A stretch of DNA of 64,000 bases, from assembly GCF_000255295.1 (NCBI RefSeq), contig NC_017030.1:8964328-9028327 (forward strand). The letters are read 5' to 3'. The notes beneath the pieces are model-generated. The model searched no databases. It saw only the letters and a list, made by a program, of their open reading frames with translations, and was not told the DNA's origin. A program made the position numbers and the translations under genes. Below are positions 25,886 to 33,843 of this stretch, in pieces. Positions within the stretch are counted from its first letter, which is position 1, and every line of letters starts with the position of its first letter. The DNA is from Corallococcus coralloides DSM 2259 (lineage in GTDB: Bacteria > Myxococcota > Myxococcia > Myxococcales > Myxococcaceae).

Positions 25886-25890
25886 CGGCA

Positions 25891-25919
25891 CTTCTAGGAG
25901 GTCACCCCCAGCCCGTCAA
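25891..25919 (-). promoter_or_regulatory. Promoter of btuB unit, overlapping the tetR stop
   Basis: On the minus strand, TTGACG (25914-25919), a 17-base spacer and TAGAAG (25891-25896) lie directly upstream of riboswitch III. The -35 hexamer contains the TGA stop of the tetR gene, so the two features share bases. Confidence 0.65.
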
Positions 25920-26488
25920 GGCGCGGGCGCCGACGCGCCGTAGCGCAGTCCGTCGATGAGCAGGTCGACCATCCTCCGGGTGAAACCGGGGCCGACCTCC
26001 GCGACGGGAACGCAGAGGTTCGCCACGCCGCGCAGGAGCTCGTACGCGTCGACGTCCTTGCGCACCTGCCCTGCCGACGCGGCAGCCGTGAGCAGCGACT
26101 GGAGCACCGGTTCAAGGTGCTCACGGAAATACGCGGGCAGCGCCTGGTACGCCGGATCCTGGGCATTGAGCGACGCGGCAAGGCCTCGCTTGGTGGCGAT
26201 GAGGCTGGTGAACCGGTGAAGCCACCGCGTCAGCGCCTCGAACGCATCATGCTGACGCGCCAGCGCCGGGGCTTCGGCCGCGCACGCGTCGATTTCGCGC
26301 CGGTATACGGCGGCGATCAGATCGGCCCGCTGTGGAAAGTGCCGATACACCGTCGCGATACCGACGCCAGCACGGCTCGCGATCTCGCGCACGGGCGCGT
26401 CGACTCCGGATTCAGCGAACACAGCCTTCGCCGCCTCAAGCAGCGAGTCGAGGTTGCGCTGGGCATCCACTCTCTGGGTTTTCTTCAT
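25916..26488 (-). CDS. TetR-family repressor
   Basis: A 190-residue regulator of the usual length. The DNA-binding helix-turn-helix is at about residues 33-51 (VREIASRAGVGIATVYRHF), preceded by the first TetR helix LLEAAKAVFAESG. The C-terminal ligand and dimer domain has no signature that reveals its ligand. It is divergent from the aldo-keto reductase gene. Two copies of the palindrome CGGAAC-N3-GTTCCG sit in the shared 89-base gap, which makes it a probable repressor of both genes. ATG 26488 is chosen; longer frames would start inside the operators. Confidence 0.9.
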   Translation of the reverse strand: MKKTQRVDAQRNLDSLLEAAKAVFAESGVDAPVREIASRAGVGIATVYRHFPQRADLIAAVYRREIDACAAEAPALARQHDAFEALTRWLHRFTSLIATKRGLAASLNAQDPAYQALPAYFREHLEPVLQSLLTAAASAGQVRKDVDAYELLRGVANLCVPVAEVGPGFTRRMVDLLIDGLRYGASAPAP

Positions 26489-26492
26489 CGCC

Positions 26493-26547
26493 TTGACAAA
26501 CGGAACATCGTTCCGCATATGTGCGGCCGTACCGGAACAACGTTCCG
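26493..26547. promoter_or_regulatory. Divergent promoter with two TetR operators
   Basis: Operator 1 is CGGAACATCGTTCCG (26501-26515) and operator 2 is CGGAACAACGTTCCG (26533-26547); both have perfect 6-base arms and centres 32 bases apart, about three helical turns. A plus-strand -35 TTGACA lies at 26493-26498, with CATATG 17 bases later, so operator 1 fills the spacer of the reductase promoter. Binding there would block RNA polymerase directly. Confidence 0.8.
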
Positions 26548-26577
26548 TATAGCCCAACCGCAGGAGGAGAGGAAGCC

Positions 26578-27561
26578 ATGACCCCGACCCACCGCACGAC
26601 GCAACTCGGCACGACAGGACCGCGGGTGTTTCCCATCGCGCTCGGCTGCATGAGCATGTCTGGAGCGTACGGGCCGTCCGACGAGACGGAGAGCATCGCG
26701 ACCCTCCGCGAGGCGATCGAGCGAGGGGTGACGCTGCTGGACACGGCCGACTTCTACGCCAGCGGTCACAACGAGCTGCTCATCCGCCGCGCCATCGAAG
26801 GTCAGCGCGACAAGGTGCGGCTCTCGGTGAAGTTCGGGGCGATGCGTGGGCCAGACGGGGCTCCCGGGGGCTTCGATGCCCGCCCCGCGGCGGTGAAGAA
26901 CTTCATCACGTACAGCCTGCAGCGGCTGGGTGTGGACCACATCGACGTCTATCGCCCCGCCCGGCTGGACCCGACCGTGCCGATTGAAGACACGGTGGGA
27001 GCCATCGCCGACCTGGTGAAGGGCGGCTACGTGCGAAGCATCGGTCTCTCCGAAGTGGGCGCCGAGACGATCCGCCGAGCGGCGAAGGTGCACCCGTTGA
27101 GCGACCTTCAGATTGAGTACTCGCTCATCACCCGCAAGCCGGAGAAGACCCTCTTCCCTACACTCACCGAGCTGGGCATGAGCGCGACGCTGTACGGTGT
27201 GCTCTCCCGAGGACTGTTGACGGGCGCGAAGGTGGAGGGTGCCCGCGTGCACTACCCGCGCTTCGCGGGCGAGGCGGGCCAACGCAACGCAGCGGCCGTC
27301 GCGCGCTTCCACGCATACGCCGCGGAGCGCGGGATGACGCCGGCTCAGCTCTCCGTGGCGTGGGTGCTCGCGAAGCAACCGGCATTCGTGCCCGTGGTCG
27401 GCGCACGCACGCGCAAGCAACTGCTCGACGTGCTCGGAGCACTGGAAAAGCCCCTGTCGTCCGACGACGTGGCCGCCGTCGAAGCAATCCTTCCGAAGGA
27501 GGCGATCGCCGGCACGCGCTACCCCGAGCAGCAGATGAAGATGCTCGACAGCGAGCGCTGA
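26578..27561 (+). CDS. Aldo/keto reductase (AKR13-like), catalytic His absent
   Basis: A 327-residue TIM-barrel oxidoreductase. Catalytic Asp 55 (LLDTADFY), Tyr 60 and Lys 85 (LSVKFG) are in place, and the C-terminal NADPH segment reads VPVVGARTRKQLLDVLGALE. The usual catalytic His-Arg pair in strand 4 is replaced: the sequence reads VYRPARLDPTVPIEDT at about residues 124-139. I have seen this PAR variant in a subgroup of the family, so it is a lineage feature rather than damage. A strong AGGAGGAGAGG site precedes ATG 26578. Likely induced by a small molecule through the divergent TetR. Substrate unknown. Confidence 0.88.
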   Translation: MTPTHRTTQLGTTGPRVFPIALGCMSMSGAYGPSDETESIATLREAIERGVTLLDTADFYASGHNELLIRRAIEGQRDKVRLSVKFGAMRGPDGAPGGFDARPAAVKNFITYSLQRLGVDHIDVYRPARLDPTVPIEDTVGAIADLVKGGYVRSIGLSEVGAETIRRAAKVHPLSDLQIEYSLITRKPEKTLFPTLTELGMSATLYGVLSRGLLTGAKVEGARVHYPRFAGEAGQRNAAAVARFHAYAAERGMTPAQLSVAWVLAKQPAFVPVVGARTRKQLLDVLGALEKPLSSDDVAAVEAILPKEAIAGTRYPEQQMKMLDSER

Positions 27562-27657
27562 GACTCCCTCCGTTCAATGGCTGGCGGCGGAGCCCATCGT
27601 GGGCGCACGCACGCGCAACGATGTCCCAATCCCATGGACGCAGGTGTCCAAGGGGAC

Positions 27658-28707
27658 ATGAACGAAGGCGCCTGGAAATGGAGCGCGGTGGGGATGTTCC
27701 TCCTGGGACTGGGCATGCTCGCTCCCACGCCGGCGCGCGCATGCATCGCGACCGACTGCTCCCGGCAGGGAGTGCGCTTCCCTCTCCCCGAGGACGGCGG
27801 AGTGGTGCCCGCGAACGTCCCCGGGCTGGTGGCGATACCGCCGCTTGACGAGAGCGTGGATCCGTCCACCGTCCGGCTGCTGCTGCCGGATGGAGCGCCG
27901 GTGTCCGCGACCGTCACGGCGGGCGCGCACGAGACACAGGTCCTGGTCCCGGACGCGCCGCTGGAGCCGGGCACCCGGTACCGTATCGAGGCCAAGGAGT
28001 CCTGCGGGCGCCAGCCGCCCGGGGCCCGGTCCGTGACCTTCACCGCCGGTCCAGCCCTGCCCCTGCCCACGACCCTCGGCACCCTGACGGCCGACACACC
28101 GCTCCGGGGTTCCTTCAATATCTACGGGGACTGGATCTGCAGCGAAGGAATGGAGCAGGGGGAATCAACCACGCTGCGCTTCACACCGTCACCGGAGCTG
28201 GTGCCGTTCCTTCCGTGGGTGCATTGGACGGTGGAGGTGGATGGCAAGCCCTGGAGGTACGCGACGCACGGCGTGCTGTCCTCCACGGGTGAGGACAACG
28301 TCGAGTGGCATCGCTCCGACAACGTCTGGAAACTGCTCTTCCTCTACACGGTGTGCGTCTCCAGGAGCTGCTCGGGGCAGCCCCCGGACGACAGCCTCCT
28401 GCCGGGCGTGCACCGGGCCACGCTCACGGCGACGCTGGAGCACGCGAACCTCACGCTTCCCCCCGTGAGCGTGGACTTCGAGCTGAGCTGCCCGACGAGG
28501 GGCGCGCTCGCGGAAGGCCACCCGCGGGCCCAATGCGCGGATGGGGGATCCTGGAATGGCGGAGGGTCCGTGGACGAGGACCCGCGCTCCGTGCCAGGCG
28601 ACTCCAAGAAGGGCTGCACCCAGGCCGGAGGAGGATTGACGGTGCTGGGCCTGCTCGCCACGCTCCGGCTCTGGAACGGCCGGAGCTCACGCCGCGCGAA
28701 GCCCTGA
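27658..28707 (+). CDS. Exported protein with Ig-like domain and MYXO-CTERM-like anchor
   Basis: A 349-residue protein. It has a signal peptide (MNEGAWKWSAVGMFLLGLG to about ARA) and an Ig-like block at about residues 60-115 (VDPSTVRLLLPDGAPVSATVT, LEPGTRYRIEAKESCG), similar to bacterial Ig-like domain 5. A second beta-rich region has several Cys. The end reads KKGCTQAGGGLTVLGLLATLRLW followed by an Arg/Lys cluster, which fits the myxobacterial C-terminal sorting signal (conserved Cys, hydrophobic span, basic tail). It would therefore be displayed at the cell surface. ATG 27658 is preferred for the signal; an ATG at 27634 is in frame. Confidence 0.7.
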   Translation: MNEGAWKWSAVGMFLLGLGMLAPTPARACIATDCSRQGVRFPLPEDGGVVPANVPGLVAIPPLDESVDPSTVRLLLPDGAPVSATVTAGAHETQVLVPDAPLEPGTRYRIEAKESCGRQPPGARSVTFTAGPALPLPTTLGTLTADTPLRGSFNIYGDWICSEGMEQGESTTLRFTPSPELVPFLPWVHWTVEVDGKPWRYATHGVLSSTGEDNVEWHRSDNVWKLLFLYTVCVSRSCSGQPPDDSLLPGVHRATLTATLEHANLTLPPVSVDFELSCPTRGALAEGHPRAQCADGGSWNGGGSVDEDPRSVPGDSKKGCTQAGGGLTVLGLLATLRLWNGRSSRRAKP

Positions 28708-29073
28708 GTTCAGAAGCAGGGCTTGAACCTGCGTCCTGACCTCCCGCGACCAGTCGACGTGCCAAAGGAAGCGATCGCCGGCCGCCAATTGTCTCCGCAC
28801 TGCGGAGACAATTCGGCCGCCATCCCTGCCCCTCGGTAACTGCGGTGCGGACGCCATGTCCCGACTCTCACCGCGCAAGACACGCACTGGAGCATCCGCG
28901 CCCATCCCCGCGCGTGGACGCCGCGTGCACCGCCGCACGGTGCACTGACTCCGCTACAGAGGAGCACGCCGCTGGCACGCGGGCTGCTCAAGCCCGGACG
29001 CGACCTCAGGCGGTCGAGCCAGCGAGGTGCCCGGGCCGTGGTGGCGCGGGATTCTGAAGGGGGAAGCGTGTCG
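28708..29073. other. Gene-poor gap holding a perfect palindrome
   Basis: No convincing gene is seen here. The notable feature is a perfect inverted repeat at 28787-28813 with 13-base arms AATTGTCTCCGCA around one central C. No T run follows, so it looks more like a binding site for a dimeric regulator than a terminator. A minus-strand frame (28687-28938) spans it, but its composition is not convincing. Confidence 0.5.
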
Positions 29074-29319
29074 ATGCTGATGGCGGGGAAGCGGCTGGCG
29101 GTGTTCTCCATCCGCGAGGGCAAGGGCGGGAGCATCTGGGTGCGCGCGGGCAGCGCGTTCGTCAACAAGGACGGTTCGCTCAACGTGCTGCTGGACGTGC
29201 TGCCCCTGGACGGAAAGCTGCACGTGCGCGAGGCGGCGGAGAAGCGCGACACGGCGGCCGGCAGCCGCTTCGGTGGCGGCGAGTCTTCGCTGGAGACGGG
29301 CGTGGGGGGCCACTCGTGA
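29074..29319 (+). CDS. Small hypothetical protein
   Basis: An 81-residue protein read MLMAGKRLAVFSIREGKGGSIWVRAGSAFVNKDGSLNVLLDVLPLDGKLHVRE and a polar tail. The alternating pattern suggests a small beta-sheet domain; no signal or membrane span. The start at 29074 is 10 bases after an AAGGGGG site; a GTG at 29068 is possible. Its TGA overlaps the GTG of comEA (GTGA), so the two are translated together. I do not recognise a function; the coupling suggests a link to the ComEA-like protein. Confidence 0.6.
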   Translation: MLMAGKRLAVFSIREGKGGSIWVRAGSAFVNKDGSLNVLLDVLPLDGKLHVREAAEKRDTAAGSRFGGGESSLETGVGGHS

Positions 29320-29669
29320 AGTGGGCCTGGGCGTGGGTGTTGGGCTGCGTGCTGATGGGACCGGGGCGTGCGGATGCCGCCAGTCCACGCATGCAATACG
29401 TGGGGGTGGTCAACCTGAACGAAGCCACGGCGGCGGAGCTGGACCTGCTGCCGGGCGTGGGTGAGAAGGCGGCGCAGCGCATCCTCGAGCACCGCAAGAA
29501 GCGGCCCTTCGGTCGCGTCGAGGAGCTGGTCCGGGTCAAGGGCTTCGGCAAGAAGAAGTTCCTCAAGCTGAGGGCCCACCTGGCCCTCACCGGCCCCACG
29601 ACCCTCAAGAAGGAGCAGGTCCCCGCCGGGCTGGCGCCGGGAAGGGAGGCAAGCGCCACGAACCCATGA
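29316..29669 (+). CDS. comEA: ComEA-like helix-hairpin-helix DNA-binding protein
   Basis: A 117-residue protein starting GTG, coupled to the previous gene by a GTGA overlap. A short signal peptide (VKWAWAWVLGCVLMGPGRADA) is followed by a double helix-hairpin-helix: VNLNEATAAELDLLPGVGEKAAQRILEHR and FGRVEELVRVKGFGKKKFLKLRAHL. Such proteins bind double-stranded DNA in the periplasm, often during natural transformation; small free-standing versions are common, and their role is less certain. A strong hairpin terminator lies 35 bases after its stop. Confidence 0.82.
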   Translation: MKWAWAWVLGCVLMGPGRADAASPRMQYVGVVNLNEATAAELDLLPGVGEKAAQRILEHRKKRPFGRVEELVRVKGFGKKKFLKLRAHLALTGPTTLKKEQVPAGLAPGREASATNP

Positions 29670-29704
29670 CAAGTACAACCATCGGTTGAGTCAGGCTCAT
29701 GAAG

Positions 29705-29747
29705 GCCGCCATTCCCGGGCTCCGGCATGCCCGGGGATGGCGGCTTT
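29705..29747 (+). terminator. Intrinsic terminator after comEA
   Basis: A 16-base-pair stem (arm GCCGCCATTCCCGGGC at 29705-29720 with 29729-29744, one G-T pair) and an 8-base loop, followed by TTT. It ends the small protein/comEA unit. Confidence 0.75.
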
Positions 29748-29903
29748 CCGCCGCCTTCCAAGGCCTCCAGACGGGCGGCCCCGTCCGCCTGAGAGCACCC
29801 CTTCCGGATTTTGCTGGAACGCCCAGGCCGACGCGCTAGGACACGCCCACCTTTGGAACACAACCGAAAGACAGGGAGGCCGGAGGTGAGGGAGGATGCG
29901 CCC

Positions 29904-30464
29904 ATGAAGGACACACAAGCCCCGGAGTCGATACCAGGCCCGGACGGCAGCAGGTCCCGGGGTTCGCAACAGCAGCAGCAGTTGGGCGAGGTGCTGGAGT
30001 TCATGCGCCTCCTGTGGGCCGTGGATCATGGCCTGCAGTCCACGTCCAAGCGGATGGAGTCCACGCTGGGACTCACCGGCCCGCAGCGGCTGGTCATCCG
30101 GCTCGTGGGCCGCTTCCCGGGCATCACCGCCGGCACGCTCGCCAACATCCTCCACGTGCACCCCAGCACGCTCACCGGCGTGCTCAAGCGCCTGGAGAAG
30201 CGCGGCCTGCTGGAGCGCAAGTCGGATCCGCTCGACGGCCGCAAGGCGCTCTTCGCGCTGACCGACTCCGGCCGCGCGCTGGACATCCCGTCCGAGGGCA
30301 CCGTCGAGTCCGCCGTGCAGCGCGTGCTCGCCCGCCTGGCGCGCGACCGCATCGTCTTCACCCAGGAAGTGCTCAAGGCGCTCGCCGAGGAGCTGGGCGG
30401 CCTCTCCGCGCCCCTGGAGGACACTCCGGCGTCCTCCCGCCCCATCCCTCCCGCCGAAGGCTGA
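29904..30464 (+). CDS. MarR-family transcriptional regulator
   Basis: A 186-residue winged-helix regulator. The recognition part reads LTGPQRLVIRLVGRFPGITAGTLANILHVHPSTLTGVLKRLEKRGLLERKSDPLDGRKALFALTDSGRAL, the usual MarR winged helix with a DxRxxx wing (DPLDGRK). The first 30 residues are polar with a run of five Gln; the C-terminal helices would form the dimer. ATG 29904 is used. It is followed by 235 bases without a gene and then the large DUF4175-like gene on the same strand. Its targets cannot be told from the sequence. Confidence 0.88.
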   Translation: MKDTQAPESIPGPDGSRSRGSQQQQQLGEVLEFMRLLWAVDHGLQSTSKRMESTLGLTGPQRLVIRLVGRFPGITAGTLANILHVHPSTLTGVLKRLEKRGLLERKSDPLDGRKALFALTDSGRALDIPSEGTVESAVQRVLARLARDRIVFTQEVLKALAEELGGLSAPLEDTPASSRPIPPAEG

Positions 30465-30699
30465 GCGCGCCCCCCTGCCCTCCCACCGTCCTCACCGGAC
30501 GGGGAGGGCCCGGGTCCCCCTTCCGCGTTGTCCCCAGAACCCTGCCGTCCGCTCCTCCTTCGTGCGGCGGACACAGGCTCCTCCCTTTCTGTCCTCCGCC
30601 CCGGCGATGCACGCGCGAAGACGGCGGGAGTGCGCCACAATTGGGAAATAGGCCGCCCCGCCCGGGGTTGGCTCGCGACCGACGAGCGGACAAGCCAGC

Positions 30700-33600
30700 G
30701 TGAACCTCGAGACACCGCAGAGCCCAGCCCCCGAGCTGCCGCCCCCGCCGCCTCCTCCGGCCCCGCCTCCCCCGGCCCGGCGCGAAGCGCGCTCCGGAGG
30801 CGTGGCGGAGCTGCTCGCCCAGGTGCGCGCCCGCCAGCGCCGCCAGCTCTGGGCCCAGGGCCTGCTGCTGGGCGCCGTCGCGGCCCTCGTGCTCCTGTTC
30901 GCCACGGGCCTTCTGGGCCGCGCGGTGCCGGGGCTCGCCCGGAGCCTCCTGTGGCTCGCCCTGCCCGTGGGCGCGGCGGTGGCGTACGTCTTCGGCGTCG
31001 TGCTCGCGCACCGGCAGGTGGGCGACGACGCTCGCACCGCCCGGCTCGTGGGCCAGCGCCGCCCGGAGCTGTCGCTGGACGTGCTCGCCGCGGTGGAGCT
31101 GTCGCGCGAGCGCCGTGAAGAAGCCGGCTGGTCCCCCCAACTCGCCGACGCGTTCCTCCGGCAGATGGACGATCGCGCCCGCACGGTGGACCCCGGGCTC
31201 GTGGTGGACCGCCAGCCGCTGCGCCGCGTGGCCATGGCGTGCGGCGGAGCGGTGCTGGCGCTCGCGGTGCTGATGTTCTTCGTGGGTGGCCGCTGGGCCG
31301 CGGGCTGGAAGCACCTGCGCGAGCAGGCCGCGCGCCCGGAGACCGCCGCGCAGGCGGAGCCCATTACCGGCGACATCGAGCTGACCTACCGCTACCCCGC
31401 GTACACCGGTCTCGCGCCGCGCACCGTGCCCGGCACCAACGGCGAGGTCAGCGCGCCCGCCGGCACCGAGGTCGTGCTGAAGACGCGCTCGGACCGCCCC
31501 ATCGAGCGCGCGGAGGTGGTGGTCAACGACCAGACGCTGCCCCTCACCGTCACCGGCGGCCGAGAGCTCACCGGCAGCTTCGTGGCGAAGCAGGCCGGCC
31601 ACTACCACTTCGTCTTCTACGGCGCGCGCGCGAAGCCGCTCGCGGTGGGCCCGGACATCCCGCTCACCGTGGAGGCGGACAAGGCGCCCCAGGTGACGCT
31701 GCTCACGCCGTCCACGGAGATTGAGGTCGACCCCGGCCAGACGGTGACGCTCAAGTACGAGGCCACCGACGACTACGGCCTGTCCGGGCTGTCGCTGGTG
31801 TACCGCATGCCCGGCGCGAAGCAGGAGACGCGCGTGAACCTGCCGCGCGAGGACAGCCGCCGCAGCCGGGGCACCTTCAACTGGGACCTGGGCCCGCTCA
31901 AGCCCGCCCCCGGCGACCGCATCACCTACTACGTGGAGGCGAAGGACAACGACGCGGTGGAGGGCCCCAAGAAGGGCGTCAGCCGCACGCAGACCCTGCG
32001 CGTCTACAGCGCCGCCGAGCACCGCCGCGCCGCCCTGGAGAAGGCCGAGGTCCTGTGGGGCCGCCTCGTGGACCACCTGGCGGACCGCCTGGAGGGGCCC
32101 GACCGCGCGAAGCAGAAGGACGCGACCGCGGTGGAGACCGCGAAGTCCGTGGACTCGAGCGGCCAGCAGCTGGCGGACGACTTCCGCGCGCAAGGCTCCG
32201 AACTGTCCCGGGAGAAGGACGTGCCCAAGGAGATCGTCTCCGCGCTGCTGAACATCGGCGGGGAGCTCAAGCGCAGCGTGGGCACCACCGCCGACTTCCG
32301 CCGCCTGTACCTGCGCACCCAGCGCGCGCGCGGCGAGGACTGGGGCACCGGCACCCGGCTCACCGCCGTGGTGGAGGACGAAATCGAGGGCCTGGAGCGC
32401 GACATCCTCTACCTGGAGTCCCTTTTGGACCGGCAGAAGCTGGAGGCGCTCCAGGAGCTGACGAAGCAGCTGGCCAACGAGCGCCGCGACCTGTCGCGCC
32501 TCATCGAGCAGTTCAAGGCCAACCCGGACGAGGCCGCGCGCGAGCAGGTGATGCAGCAGATCCAACAGCTCAAGTCGCGCATCCAGGAGCTGATGCAGCG
32601 CATGGCGGAGCTGCGCAAGGGCATCCGCGACGAGCACCTCAATGCCGAGGCGCTGTCGGAGATGATGCAGCAGGAGGACATGCAGGGCGCCATGGATGAG
32701 GTCGAGCGCCTGATGCAGGAGGGCAAGGCGGACGAGGCCCTGGCGAAGCTCCAGGAGCTGGGCATGCAGATGGACGAGATGCTCGAGTCCATGGACAAGT
32801 CCCAGGAGGACTTCGGCGCGGAGCAGTACCCGGAGCTGGCGGAGAAGTTCGGCAAGTTCATGGATGACCTGCAGGGCACCATGGACGAGCAGCAGAAGGT
32901 CGCCGAGCAGACGCGCGCCCTGCGCGACCAGGCCCGCGGGCAGAACCGCGAGCGGCTCAAGGAGAAGGGCCAGGCCCTCAAGGACGAGCTCAACCGCAAG
33001 CTGAAGCAGGTGCAGGAGGACTACCAGAAGCTGGACCCGGGCCGACTCAACAGCCGCGCGGCCCGCCCGCTGGAGGAGGCCCAGTCCGAGCTGCGCAACG
33101 TGGAGAACGCGCTCAAGGTGGACGACTTCGACCTGGCCGCGGAGTCCGCCGCGCGCGCCGAGGACGCCGCGCGCCAGCTGTCCAGCATGGGCGAGCAGCA
33201 GCGCCAGCTGGATGAGATGTTCGGCAATCCGCCGGAGGTGCGCCAGCAGTCCGCGAAGATGGCGGAGCAGCTCAAGAAGGACGCGCGCGACGTGGCGGAC
33301 GTGAGCCAGCAGCTGCAGAACCTCTTCCCGCCACCGGGCTCGCAGCTGTCGCAGCAGGAGAAGCAGCAGCTCCAGCAGCTGGGCCAGCGCCAGCAGCAGC
33401 TGGAGCAGCGCGCGCAGGGCCTGCGCCAGCAGATGGAGGACATGGAGCAGACGGCGCCGCTGTTCGGAGAAGAGGCCGGCCAGCAGATGGATGAGATTGG
33501 CCAGCGCATGGGCGAGGCGTCCCAGCGCATGCAGGGCAAGGACCCGGGCCGCGGTTACGGTGAACAGCAGGCCGCCATGGAAGGCCTCAAGCGCTTCCAG

Positions 33601-33843
33601 CAGCAGATGCAGCAGAGCCAGCAGGGCCGCAAGGGCGGCCGCGGGCTGCCCATGCCCATGGGCTCCGGCCGCCGCCAGGAGGGCAACGGCCGCAACCCGC
33701 AGGACAAGGTGGAGCTGCCGGACGAGGACGCGTTCCAGGCGCCTCGCGAGTTCCGCAAGGACCTGCTGGACGCGATGAAGCAGGGCGCGCCGGAGAAATA
33801 CCGCGAGCAGGTGAAGCGCTACTACGAGGAGCTGGTGAAGTGA
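30700..33843 (+). CDS. Large DUF4175-like membrane protein with coiled coils
   Basis: A 1047-residue protein starting GTG. It opens with a Pro-rich stretch (ten or so Pro), two membrane spans at about residues 50-97 (LLLGAVAALVLLFATGLL and LLWLALPVGAAVAYVFGVVL) and a third at about 180-200. Then come two beta-rich Ig-like blocks (ITGDIELTYRYPAYTGL; VDPGQTVTLKYEATDDYGLSGLSLVYR). The second half is almost wholly helical and Gln/Glu/Met-rich (for example QQIQQLKSRIQELMQRMAELRKG and LQQLGQRQQQLEQRAQGLRQQMEDME). This architecture matches DUF4175-type proteins, which often occur near MoxR/BatA-type genes; here that group is 20 kb away. It overlaps the next gene as GTGA. Confidence 0.78.
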   Translation: MNLETPQSPAPELPPPPPPPAPPPPARREARSGGVAELLAQVRARQRRQLWAQGLLLGAVAALVLLFATGLLGRAVPGLARSLLWLALPVGAAVAYVFGVVLAHRQVGDDARTARLVGQRRPELSLDVLAAVELSRERREEAGWSPQLADAFLRQMDDRARTVDPGLVVDRQPLRRVAMACGGAVLALAVLMFFVGGRWAAGWKHLREQAARPETAAQAEPITGDIELTYRYPAYTGLAPRTVPGTNGEVSAPAGTEVVLKTRSDRPIERAEVVVNDQTLPLTVTGGRELTGSFVAKQAGHYHFVFYGARAKPLAVGPDIPLTVEADKAPQVTLLTPSTEIEVDPGQTVTLKYEATDDYGLSGLSLVYRMPGAKQETRVNLPREDSRRSRGTFNWDLGPLKPAPGDRITYYVEAKDNDAVEGPKKGVSRTQTLRVYSAAEHRRAALEKAEVLWGRLVDHLADRLEGPDRAKQKDATAVETAKSVDSSGQQLADDFRAQGSELSREKDVPKEIVSALLNIGGELKRSVGTTADFRRLYLRTQRARGEDWGTGTRLTAVVEDEIEGLERDILYLESLLDRQKLEALQELTKQLANERRDLSRLIEQFKANPDEAAREQVMQQIQQLKSRIQELMQRMAELRKGIRDEHLNAEALSEMMQQEDMQGAMDEVERLMQEGKADEALAKLQELGMQMDEMLESMDKSQEDFGAEQYPELAEKFGKFMDDLQGTMDEQQKVAEQTRALRDQARGQNRERLKEKGQALKDELNRKLKQVQEDYQKLDPGRLNSRAARPLEEAQSELRNVENALKVDDFDLAAESAARAEDAARQLSSMGEQQRQLDEMFGNPPEVRQQSAKMAEQLKKDARDVADVSQQLQNLFPPPGSQLSQQEKQQLQQLGQRQQQLEQRAQGLRQQMEDMEQTAPLFGEEAGQQMDEIGQRMGEASQRMQGKDPGRGYGEQQAAMEGLKRFQQQMQQSQQGRKGGRGLPMPMGSGRRQEGNGRNPQDKVELPDEDAFQAPREFRKDLLDAMKQGAPEKYREQVKRYYEELVK

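Noticed and set aside
28724-28740. tRNA-like T arm on the minus strand (GCAGG stem, TTCAAGC loop, CCTGC)
   Set aside because: The bases that should form the acceptor, D and anticodon arms upstream do not fold into a tRNA; at most a fragment or chance.
28687-28938. Minus-strand open frame ending QALLLNSGLRAA
   Set aside because: It spans the perfect palindrome, has no good ribosome site and no recognisable domain.
30373-32637. 754-codon minus-strand open frame
   Set aside because: Antisense to the DUF4175-like gene; Leu/Arg/His-rich shadow with no domain.
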